Positions 16,950 to 23,491 of a stretch of DNA of 26,467 nucleotides are shown here, piece by piece (position 1 is the stretch's first letter; every line of letters starts with the position of its first letter). The position numbers and the translations under genes are program-made. The stretch comes from CAYWTX01 sp964461295. Lineage in GTDB: Bacteria; Planctomycetota; Phycisphaerae; SM23-33. The notes beneath the pieces are model-generated. The model did not search any database and was not told where the DNA came from. It saw only the letters and a list, made by a program, of their open reading frames with translations. The stretch is from positions 1 to 26,467 of the forward strand of contig CAYWTX010000647.1 in the NCBI GenBank assembly GCA_964461295.1. The letters are read 5' to 3'.

Positions 16950-17356
16950 GCTATTAGTCTCCTCACACCCACCAGCAACCTTTCGACATCGCTTGCGTGC
17001 TGAAAGCGAGTCTCGTAGCGAAGCCCGGGTTCCCACACGCCCGCCAATGCAACCAGTTCTCGCCAGTTCTCGCGATGTTCGTGGCGACGATGCCACAGGC
17101 TCGTCTGTCTCGCCAACCATACCAACCCATGCACGAAGTAGGCAGTGTCCAGTTTCGCGTCACCACGTTCCATGCATATCTTGGCCTTCAAAGCACATTC
17201 TACTGCGTAGCCTGCCAAGTAAACTGCACCATTCCTACGCTGGGGTTGCTTGTTCCTGACGCCGAATTCCCAGAGACACCTTGCGTCGTCGAGCCGCATG
17301 TTCGCGAGTGCTCGCAGTACCGTGTACTTCGGGCCCGTATGCGCCCCGATCACCAT
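16931..17356 (-). CDS. HEPN-domain protein
   Basis: 141 aa; AAGGGAG lies five bases before the ATG and overlaps the stop codon of the GH94 gene. The HEPN signature is AVYLAGYAVECALKAKI (44-60), followed by VHGLVWLARQTSL (75-87), where HEPN proteins carry their His-Asp/Gly-Leu helix. Two possible RX4-6H ribonuclease motifs are R83-x5-H89 and R113-x6-H120; I cannot tell which, if either, is catalytic. Many HEPN proteins are RNases in toxin-antitoxin, CRISPR or abortive-infection systems; others are only binding partners. It overlaps the downstream partner gene by 19 nt and starts 12 nt after GH94, so the pair appears to ride on that transcript. It ends with TGA. Confidence 0.85.
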   Translation of the reverse strand: MVIGAHTGPKYTVLRALANMRLDDARCLWEFGVRNKQPQRRNGAVYLAGYAVECALKAKICMERGDAKLDTAYFVHGLVWLARQTSLWHRRHEHRENWRELVALAGVWEPGLRYETRFQHASDVERLLVGVRRLIAWVSGS

Positions 17357-17368
17357 CTCGGCTCCCTT

Positions 17369-18799
17369 CTACCGCACCGTCACCTTCACGTCGTGCTCGC
17401 CGCCGCCCTTGCCCGGCGGGATCAGGTTCTCGGCCAGTTCCATGCCGTCCACCGCCACCGTCACCTCGCCCTTGCAGATTCCCTTGCGCTTGTCGATCTC
17501 GATGCGATACGTCGAGCCGCGGAACTTCCGCGTCATCCGGCACGAGGTCCAGTCGCTTGGCAGGCACGGGTCGATCCGCAGCCCGGCGACCTCCGGCCGA
17601 ACGCCCAGCATGTGCTCCCACACGTTCAGCAGCGTCCAGCACGCCGTGCCCGTCGCCCACGAATGGCTGCCCTCGCCAGGCCGGCCGGATTCCGCGGCGT
17701 ACATGAACTGGCAGGCCACGTACGGCTCGATGCGGTAGAGGTCGGGGTCGGCCTCGTGGCGGGTCGGCGGCAGCATCTTGTGGAGGATCTCGTAGGCCTT
17801 GTTGCCGCGTCCGGCCGCGCACTCCGCCCAGATTCGCCAGCGGCTGTTGTGCCCCTGGAGGGAGCCGTTTTCCTTGGTTCCGGGCGCGAACCGGCTGATC
17901 GTGCCCGCCCTGGGTTCCGGCTCGGGGTACGGCGGGTAGAAGCAGTAGCTTCCCCACGGCGTGTCCAGGTAGCGGTCGAAGGACGCGAGGATCTTCTGCG
18001 TCTTGGCCTCGTCGGCGATGCCGGCCACGATCGCGAAGCTGTTGGGGTTGGCGAAGATCATGCCCGCCCCGCGGTTGGCCTTGGAGCCCAGCACCCACCC
18101 GCTGTCGTGCGTGGCTCGCCAGTACCAGTCGCCGTCCCAGCACAGGCGGTTGACGGTCCGCTTGAGCTTCGCGATCTTCCGCTTGTAGCCGGCCATTCGC
18201 CGGGCGTCGTCCATGTGCCGCATGCAGTCGTAGAACATCTCGATGCAGAGGATGGCCCAGCCGGCGTTCATCACGCTCTCGCCCTTGCGCTTGCTGCCGG
18301 CCATGTTCAGCGCGTCGTTCCAGTCGGCTTTGAGGATCAGCGGCAGCCCGCGCTTGGAGAACTGCCTCCAGAAGAACTCCACGCCGGCGATGGCGTGCTC
18401 GTAGATCGTGGCGTCGGGCTTCTTCGATCGCCCGCTGAGGCACGTGACGGGGTCCACCCACGGGGTCTTTTCCTTGAGGATGGAGAAATCGCCCGTCTCG
18501 CGCACGTACTGGGCGAGGATGAACAGCGGGTTGAGCGGGTCGTCGCTGTGGAACGTCCGCGTGCCCTGCATCGACACGAAGTTGCCGCCGTGCGCGTAGT
18601 CGCCCTCGTCGAACTGCCAGATCATGATCCGCTTGACGATGTGCTCGCGCACCCAGTCGGGGTCCTGGCTGAGACGGCTCACCGCGTCCTGGCAGGCGTC
18701 GCGCACGCCGAAGTTGTAGATGCCGAAGTAGCAATACCCCGTGTTGCGGTTCCACCACGACAAATTCGCGCCCTGGTACTTGAACCAGGTGTTCACCAT
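17369..18799 (-). CDS. GH94-type glycoside phosphorylase, catalytic half (after an in-frame TAG)
   Basis: 476 aa from MVNTWFKYQG, the first ATG after the TAG at 18824. This half holds the (alpha/alpha)6 barrel of a cellobiose/chitobiose-phosphorylase-like enzyme. WQFDEGDYAHGGNF and LKADWNDALN (about 157-165) include the general-acid aspartate region. RFAPGTKENG and EPYVACQFMYA (about 395) are substrate and phosphate-site segments, and GSHSWATGTACW follows. Family members split beta-linked disaccharides with phosphate to give a sugar-1-phosphate. The family is normally one chain of about 800 aa; here the N-terminal sandwich is encoded in the same frame upstream of the TAG. GAGGA lies ten bases before this ATG, so re-initiation is conceivable, but it is also ordinary coding sequence. 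It ends with TAG. Confidence 0.85.
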   Translation of the reverse strand: MVNTWFKYQGANLSWWNRNTGYCYFGIYNFGVRDACQDAVSRLSQDPDWVREHIVKRIMIWQFDEGDYAHGGNFVSMQGTRTFHSDDPLNPLFILAQYVRETGDFSILKEKTPWVDPVTCLSGRSKKPDATIYEHAIAGVEFFWRQFSKRGLPLILKADWNDALNMAGSKRKGESVMNAGWAILCIEMFYDCMRHMDDARRMAGYKRKIAKLKRTVNRLCWDGDWYWRATHDSGWVLGSKANRGAGMIFANPNSFAIVAGIADEAKTQKILASFDRYLDTPWGSYCFYPPYPEPEPRAGTISRFAPGTKENGSLQGHNSRWRIWAECAAGRGNKAYEILHKMLPPTRHEADPDLYRIEPYVACQFMYAAESGRPGEGSHSWATGTACWTLLNVWEHMLGVRPEVAGLRIDPCLPSDWTSCRMTRKFRGSTYRIEIDKRKGICKGEVTVAVDGMELAENLIPPGKGGGEHDVKVTVR

Positions 18800-18823
18800 G
18801 TTGTTGACGTCCTCGTCGGGCGT

Positions 18824-18826
18824 CTA
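18824..18826 (-). other. In-frame amber codon inside the GH94 gene
   Basis: TAG separates ...VVSTPTI from TPDEDVNNMVNTW. Both halves are in the same frame (both stop positions leave remainder 2 when divided by 3), so one codon, not a frameshift, breaks the gene. In GH94 proteins this spot usually reads V-x-TPDE, so the lost codon could have been CAG, GAG or AAG, each one base from TAG. Confidence 0.9.
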
Positions 18827-19837
18827 GATCGTCGGCGTGGACACCACCTTGCCCCAGTACGCCTGGTTGTTCCGCAGCGCCGCACGGGCCTTCGCCACCG
18901 TGCCGTACTTGCGCACGAGCTCGTCGGCGCCGGCAGCCTCGCGCGGGATCGCGCCCAGGATCACCACGTACTGGGCCGATTCGCCCGGGCGCAGCGTGAA
19001 GCGGTGTTGAAGCGCCAGGCAGGAATCGCGCCCCAGCGCGGTGCGGCTGCTCAGCTTGCCCGTGTCCATCGCCTGCGGATCGCCCAGGTCGCGGTAGGAG
19101 CCGATGAACTTGTAGCGGTCGCCCTCGTAGCCGGCGACCTTGGCCGAACTGGCCATGAACGCCGCGTAGTCGAACGAGAGGTTGTTGGCGTCGGAGTCGC
19201 CCGGCTGCCAGCCGCCGACGTACTTCACCCACTGCATCGTGCGGTCGTACAGGACGCCCTTGCGGAACTCCTGGCGGTTGAACAGCAGGTAGAACTCGCG
19301 CCAGCTCGTGTCCTCGTACCAGTTGCCCAGGGCGAGCTCGACGTAGTTGGTGGCCGAGATGGTCCGCGTGGCCCGCGTGGTGTTGGTGAGCTTGACCAGC
19401 CAGAGCATGCAGGGGTCGCCCACGTCGCCGCCGCCGGAGGTCTCGGCGTCGGGCATGGGACAGAAGTACGTGACCTCGCTGGCGATGCCGTGCTGCCGCG
19501 CGTCGATGCGGTTGTAGCCCAGGCCGACGTGGCATTCCCACTTGTCGAGCTTCCTCGTGGGCGGGTAGCCGTTGGCCGTCCACCACTGCCCGCTCTTCTC
19601 GTCGCGCAGGTAGACGAACTTGCCCACCGTGTCGCGCGGCACGCCGTCGATGTGCCACCGCGTGATCCGCGCCACCGTCGGGTTGCCCAGGAACGAGTAC
19701 CCGCCCCCCACCTGGCTGCACAGGTCGCACCAGTTGCCGTTGCTCAGCACGTTCATCCAAGGCCGGTCCAGCCGAGGCTCGGTGACGATGAACTCTTTGC
19801 CGTCCTCGGAGAACCGTCCTTGCTTTGTCGGATTCAT
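18824..19837 (-). CDS. GH94-type glycoside phosphorylase, N-terminal half (ends at in-frame TAG)
   Basis: 337 aa from MNPTKQGRFSEDGKEF. AAGGA lies ten bases upstream; an ATG at 19897 would add 20 residues without good support. This is the N-terminal beta-sandwich of the glycosyltransferase-36/GH94 fold. It includes PWMNVLSNGNWCDLCSQVGG, GGYSFLGNP, the LTNTT and YVELALGNW strands, and the EFYLLFNR segment. It should join the barrel through a helical linker, which starts near 320. With the downstream half, the uninterrupted frame would encode about 822 aa, the normal family size. Alone it lacks every catalytic residue. There is no signal peptide, so the enzyme is cytoplasmic. A palindromic repeat lies about 130 nt upstream. 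Confidence 0.85.
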   Translation of the reverse strand: MNPTKQGRFSEDGKEFIVTEPRLDRPWMNVLSNGNWCDLCSQVGGGYSFLGNPTVARITRWHIDGVPRDTVGKFVYLRDEKSGQWWTANGYPPTRKLDKWECHVGLGYNRIDARQHGIASEVTYFCPMPDAETSGGGDVGDPCMLWLVKLTNTTRATRTISATNYVELALGNWYEDTSWREFYLLFNRQEFRKGVLYDRTMQWVKYVGGWQPGDSDANNLSFDYAAFMASSAKVAGYEGDRYKFIGSYRDLGDPQAMDTGKLSSRTALGRDSCLALQHRFTLRPGESAQYVVILGAIPREAAGADELVRKYGTVAKARAALRNNQAYWGKVVSTPTI

Positions 19838-19963
19838 GTTCGCGTTGTCCTTCCTGCTTGGGGATCGCTGTGGTCCACGGGGAGGGCATTCTACCAAGGC
19901 GGGGGGAATGTGCTACAGGCGCCGCGATGAATCCGGTGTGGAGAAGGCGCCGGGCTTTCCCCG

Positions 19964-20040
19964 TTCGTGGTCCCGCCGTGAAGCGGAATCCCGGCACGCC
20001 TGCGAGTGGCGAACAGCCCGCCTTACGGCGGTACTACGAA
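19964..20040 (+). repeat. Dispersed palindromic repeat, copy 3 of 3
   Basis: TTCGTGGTCCCGCCGTGAAG at the left pairs with CGCCTTACGGCGGTACTACG at the right. Same asymmetric core as copy 2. It sits between the GH94 gene start and the 3' end of the small gene at 20117, both on the minus strand. Confidence 0.9.
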
Positions 20041-20116
20041 CAGGCCGTCCCAGGTCTGGAGGCCCGCGATCTGTCGGGGACGCGAAGGCGAGCGACGGCA
20101 ACAATCGCGCCTTCGC

Positions 20117-20350
20117 TCACTCCTGCTTCCTCGGCCGCGTTTTCGGCCTTGACCTGTCGCGGATGATCTGGGCGATGGGGCGAAGGGCGCGGTTGACGGA
20201 ATCGGCGTCGGGGAACACGTCCATCAAGTCCGGGTCGAGCAGCACGACGTTCGTCCCCTGCGCGCAGCGAGAGGCGTACTTGCCCCGCACCTCGCCGGAG
20301 AAGTCGTGCTCTTTCCACATCGTGTCTGCCTCATTCCGACGGCTCTTCAT
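20117..20350 (-). CDS. Small conserved GVRGKY/GTN-type protein (antitoxin-like, function unknown)
   Basis: 77 aa if started at MKSRRNEADTMWKEHDF; an internal ATG at 20320, with GAGG eight bases upstream, would give 67 aa. Core motifs are HDFSGEVRGKYASR, GTNVVLLDPDLMDVFPDADS and VNRALRPIAQIIRDR. I recall this pattern (DFSGGVRGKY, GTNVVVLDPDV, F-P-D-SVN-ALR) from many unstudied small proteins in planctomycetes and cyanobacteria that often look like free antitoxins; this is memory, not a search. No toxin gene is next to it. It starts 3 bp from the broken edge of a fucosidase remnant on the opposite strand. It ends with TGA. Confidence 0.8.
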   Translation of the reverse strand: MKSRRNEADTMWKEHDFSGEVRGKYASRCAQGTNVVLLDPDLMDVFPDADSVNRALRPIAQIIRDRSRPKTRPRKQE

Positions 20351-20352
20351 AG

Positions 20353-20685
20353 CGCATCCTCTCGCGTCTGGCGGCCGCGGGCAAATGGATGGCCGTGAAC
20401 GGCCGGAGCGTGTACGACACGCGGGCCAACCCGCTGGGCGCGGTGAAGTGGGGGCGGATCACGGCCGACGGCGGGCGGCTGTACCTGCACGTGTTCGACT
20501 GGCCGAAGGACGGGCGGCTGGTGGTGCCGGGCGCGAAAGCGGAGGTGCTGAAGGCGCACCTGCTGGCGGATCGCAAGGTGGAGTACAAGGTGACAGCGGG
20601 GGAAGGCGCGGTCGTGGTGGAAGTGCCCGCCAAGGCGCCGGATTCGGTGGACACAGTGATTGTGCTGACGCTGGGGAAGGCGTAG
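20353..20685 (+). pseudogene. 3' remnant of a GH29 alpha-L-fucosidase
   Basis: Translated from 20353 it reads ILSRLAAAGKWMAVNGRSVYDTR, then KWGRITADGGRLYLHVFDWP, DGRLVVPGAKAEVLKAHLLAD and so on to a natural stop. This is the end of the GH29 catalytic domain (GKW-VNG-YxTR) plus the C-terminal beta-sandwich; the whole enzyme is about 450 aa, so more than three quarters is missing. An in-frame TAG at 20350-20352 ends the homology at the 5' side, exactly where the small minus-strand gene starts. A 98-aa ORF from ATG 20389 is open but could not be an enzyme. Confidence 0.85.
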
Positions 20686-20686
20686 A

Positions 20687-21322
20687 GTGGGACGGGAACT
20701 GGTAGCCGGCAACCGGTGGCCCGGTCCGCTGGCGCGGCACCAGTTCGGATACATGCGGGCGGGGCAGAGCGTGCGGATGGGTGATTCACCGCCGGAATTG
20801 CCTGAGATCGTGCTGATCCCGCGAGCAGCGAGGAACGTTCGGCATGCGTACATCGTGTATGACCTGCTGGCATGCCTGCTGCTGACTGGCACGAGTTGCG
20901 CAGCCTTGGCTGCCGACCCAATCTGGTGGGCGGGCGCAGCGGGGTCGCTGGCGATGCTCGTGTTCGGGGCGTATTGGGTCTGGAGATTGCAGCAGGGGCG
21001 GCGGTGGGCATTGCTGGCGGGTCTTGTCGCGTGCGTGCCGGCGTCCGTGGCGCTGGGGCTTTCGGCCCTAGCGGCGGCGGCGGATCTGCTGCAGACGGTT
21101 CTGCACCCGGGGTTGGCGATTGCCATCGGAGCGGTTCCAGGGGCGGCGTTGACGGCCTTGTTGCTCGTGTCCAGTTTCTCCTCGCCGGGGCTGAAGGAAT
21201 GGCTGCGGGTGGATGGCCGGTGCCCGCGGTGCAGGCGGTGGCGGTTCGGGAAGGTCGTGCCGGGGGTGATGGTGAAGTGCGCTTGCTGCGGGAGGGCCAT
21301 TCAGTTCGTGGATGGGCGGTGA
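20687..21322 (+). CDS. Four-helix membrane protein with C-terminal zinc ribbon, unknown function
   Basis: 211 aa if started at GTG 20687 (GGGGAAGG six bases upstream, inside the fucosidase remnant). ATGs at 20753 and 20777 would trim 22 or 30 residues from a poorly conserved-looking N-terminus. Four hydrophobic segments (about 54-76, 80-99, 106-130, 141-162) are followed by CPRC (179-182) and CACC (198-201), a probable cytoplasmic zinc ribbon. I recognise no family. It lies 177 nt before tmk on the same strand. Confidence 0.7.
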   Translation: MGRELVAGNRWPGPLARHQFGYMRAGQSVRMGDSPPELPEIVLIPRAARNVRHAYIVYDLLACLLLTGTSCAALAADPIWWAGAAGSLAMLVFGAYWVWRLQQGRRWALLAGLVACVPASVALGLSALAAAADLLQTVLHPGLAIAIGAVPGAALTALLLVSSFSSPGLKEWLRVDGRCPRCRRWRFGKVVPGVMVKCACCGRAIQFVDGR

Positions 21323-21448
21323 GGGAGGAACGCGGGGAACGGATCAAGACCGCGAAACGGCGGAGCCGCTTCGGTGGCGGCCACACGAGGGGGAGCACAG
21401 TGTGGAGGGGCGCGGGGGCGAGGGCTTCGGCAGGCGATGCGGACGAGG

Positions 21449-21484
21449 GACGCCCTTCGGGTTGTAAAGCCGACGCCCTTCGGG
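21449..21484. repeat. Direct repeat GACGCCCTTCGGG, two copies
   Basis: The 13-mer occurs at 21449-21461 and 21472-21484 in the leader of tmk. Each copy contains a CCC-TTC-GGG mini-hairpin. The 21323-21499 gap otherwise holds no clear promoter. Confidence 0.65.
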
Positions 21485-21499
21485 GATACTGGCGCGGCC

Positions 21500-22201
21500 A
21501 TGGCGGAAGTGTGGATCAAGAAGCTCAAGGGCAGGTTTATCGTGATTGACGGTCCGGACGGGGCCGGCAAGAGCACGCAGCTCACGCTGCTGGCCGAGGC
21601 GCTGCGGGCGGGGGGGCTGGCCGTGCGGACCGTGCGCGACCCCGGCGGGACGAAGATCGGCGACCGCATCCGCCAGATTCTGCTCGACCGCGAGCATGAG
21701 GAGATGGCGGTCGAGTGCGAACTGATGCTGTACATGGCCAGCAGGGCCCAACTGTGTGCCCAGGTGATTCGTCCTGCCCTGGCGGCGGGGGCGTGCGTGT
21801 TGGCGGATCGGTACATCTCCTCCACCGTGGCGTACCAGGGGGCGGGCGGCTTGGCGGTTGAAAGAGTTCTGGCGGTTGGGGGGATCGCGGTGGGCGATAC
21901 CTGGCCGGACCTGACGGTGATCGTGGATTTGTCGGCGGAGGTGGGGCTGGCGCGAGCGGCGGCAGCGAGGGGCAGGCACGACCGCATGGAGGCCAAGGGG
22001 GCGAAGTTCCACGCTCGGGTGCGGGAACTGTTCTTGGAGCAGGCGAGGCGGGATGGGGGTCGGTTTGCGGTGGTGGACGGCGCCGCCAGCGTGGCCGACG
22101 TGCAGGAACTTATACAAAACGCTGTAAGGCAGTGGTGCCTTGGCGGTGGCGCCCGGGGCGACACGCCCCGGCTCGGTCGTTCCGGGCTTCGGTTGCGGTA
22201 A
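21500..22201 (+). CDS. tmk: Thymidylate kinase
   Basis: 233 aa from MAEVWIKKLKGRFIVID; the open frame upstream passes through repeats. It phosphorylates dTMP to dTDP with ATP for DNA synthesis. The P-loop is GPDGAGKST (18-26). RDPGGTKIGDRIR replaces the common EPGGT. LADRYISSTVAYQGAGG is the DRY/dTMP-binding segment, and RGRHDRMEAKG is the lid. The last 15-20 residues (GGGARGDTPRLGRSGLRLR) are encoded by a GC-rich hairpin and do not look like family sequence. It is followed 6 nt later by holB, the frequent tmk-holB pairing. There is no strong Shine-Dalgarno sequence before the ATG. It ends with TAA. Confidence 0.94.
   Translation: MAEVWIKKLKGRFIVIDGPDGAGKSTQLTLLAEALRAGGLAVRTVRDPGGTKIGDRIRQILLDREHEEMAVECELMLYMASRAQLCAQVIRPALAAGACVLADRYISSTVAYQGAGGLAVERVLAVGGIAVGDTWPDLTVIVDLSAEVGLARAAAARGRHDRMEAKGAKFHARVRELFLEQARRDGGRFAVVDGAASVADVQELIQNAVRQWCLGGGARGDTPRLGRSGLRLR
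22153..22171. repeat. GC-rich hairpin inside the 3' end of tmk
   Basis: CCGGGGCG, loop ACA, CGCCCCGG: a perfect 8-bp stem within the last codons of tmk, about 30 nt before its stop. It looks like a small palindromic element absorbed into the reading frame. Confidence 0.75.
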
Positions 22202-22207
22202 GCAGAG

Positions 22208-23365
22208 ATGATCGACCTTCTGGACATCGTGGGTCAGGACGTTGCCATCGGGACCATCCAGCGGATGCTGGGCGGCCGGCGACGGGCGCACGGGCTGCTG
22301 TTTGTCGGACCCGAGGGGGTAGGGCGGCGGACGACGGGCGTGGCGCTGGCGGCGACGTTGCTGTGCGGGCAGCCGCGTAGGCAGCCCAACGCCGGGCGGT
22401 TGGCGGACCTGGCCGCGGACGCCCCGCTGCGCCGGCCCTGCGGGCAATGCGCCGACTGCCGCATGATGGCGGCGGGCACACACCCGGACTTCCATCTCGT
22501 GTACAAGGAGTTGGCCCGGTACCACGAGAATGCGGCAGTTCGCGGGCGGGTGATGCAGGACCTGGGAATACCGGTGATCAAGGCATTCCTGCTTGATCCG
22601 GCGTATCGTGCGGCGGCTCGCGGGCGGGGCAAGGTGTTCGTGGTGCGCGAGGCGGAGCTGATGAGCGCCGACGCGCAGAACGCGTTGCTCAAGACGCTGG
22701 AGGAGCCGCCGCCGGGCGTGACGATCGTCCTGCTCTGTCGCGACGCCGCCAGCCTGCTGCCGACGACGCTGAGCCGCACCTGGCCGGTTCGTTTCGGCCC
22801 GCTGCCGGCGGATTTCATCCGCGGCAAGCTGGCCGAGGCGGGCGTCGGCGAGCAGGAGGCGGCGTTCTGGGCGGTCTTCACCGACGGCTCGGCCGGCAGG
22901 GCGCTGCGCCTGGCGGCGGCGGGCATGTACGCGATGAAGACGGAGCTGCTGGACAAGCTGGCGGGGGCCGTGGCCGGGCGGGGCACCGGCGAGTTGGCGG
23001 ACCTGCTCGTCAGGCAGATGGAAGACCTGGCCGCGAAGAACGTGGCCGAGGTGAAGGAAGCGGAGGGGGCGGACATGGCCAAGACGCTGGCGTCGCGGCG
23101 GGCGGCGGCGCTGCTGCTGGAGTTGATGGGCGCGGCGTTTCGCGACGCCCTGACGGTTGCCAGCGGCGCCGGGCGCGAGTTGGCTCACGCCGACCAGCGG
23201 CAGGTGATCGACCTGCTGACCCGGCGGTTCGGCCCCGCCGAACTGGCCGAGGTGCTGGAGCAGCTTGCCCAGTATGAGGAACTGCTGTGGCGGAACGTGA
23301 ATCCCAAGACGGTCTGGGACAACGTCGCGGTATCGTGTGCGTTCGCGGCGCCCTTGCGGGTGTGA
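22208..23365 (+). CDS. holB: DNA polymerase III delta' subunit
   Basis: 385 aa. A AAA+ clamp-loader subunit that helps place the beta sliding clamp on DNA. The P-loop reads GPEGVGRRT (34-42), with Arg where an ATPase would have Lys, as expected for the non-hydrolysing delta' subunit. Four zinc cysteines are C53, C78, C81 and C84 (LLCGQ and CGQCADC). AELMSADAQNALLKTLEEPP is the conserved sensor segment, and LPTTLSRTW takes the place of the SRC arginine-finger motif. The C-terminal third is helical and divergent. It is 6 nt after tmk, so almost surely co-transcribed. It ends with TGA. Confidence 0.93.
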   Translation: MIDLLDIVGQDVAIGTIQRMLGGRRRAHGLLFVGPEGVGRRTTGVALAATLLCGQPRRQPNAGRLADLAADAPLRRPCGQCADCRMMAAGTHPDFHLVYKELARYHENAAVRGRVMQDLGIPVIKAFLLDPAYRAAARGRGKVFVVREAELMSADAQNALLKTLEEPPPGVTIVLLCRDAASLLPTTLSRTWPVRFGPLPADFIRGKLAEAGVGEQEAAFWAVFTDGSAGRALRLAAAGMYAMKTELLDKLAGAVAGRGTGELADLLVRQMEDLAAKNVAEVKEAEGADMAKTLASRRAAALLLELMGAAFRDALTVASGAGRELAHADQRQVIDLLTRRFGPAELAEVLEQLAQYEELLWRNVNPKTVWDNVAVSCAFAAPLRV

Positions 23366-23491
23366 GAAGACGCGGAGACGCGGACCGGTAAACGGCCGAG
23401 GACAAGACCGACGACGAGGACGAACGGGACCGGGAAACAGACCAAGACGAGTACGAACACAGACACTTGACACTCGACCCCTTGGAGCGAC
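23366..23491. other. Purine-rich leader before the ABC exporter gene
   Basis: 126 bp rich in GAC/GAG triplets and ending in ACACTTGACACTCGACCCC. No ORF and no clear promoter; TTGACA at 23466 is too close to the start codon to be a normal -35. TTGGAG four bases before the ATG at 23492 is the ribosome-binding site. Confidence 0.5.

Noticed and set aside
18824..18826. TAG read as pyrrolysine or a reassigned codon
   Set aside because: TAG is the natural stop of at least the histidine kinase, hemL, PP2C-cNMP, DUF4091-like, GH94 and Mut7-C genes here, so wholesale reassignment is unlikely. Site-specific readthrough is not excluded.
16997..19930. 977-aa open frame on the plus strand
   Set aside because: It is fully antisense to the GH94 halves and the HEPN gene, which have clear family motifs. 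It is a high-GC shadow frame.
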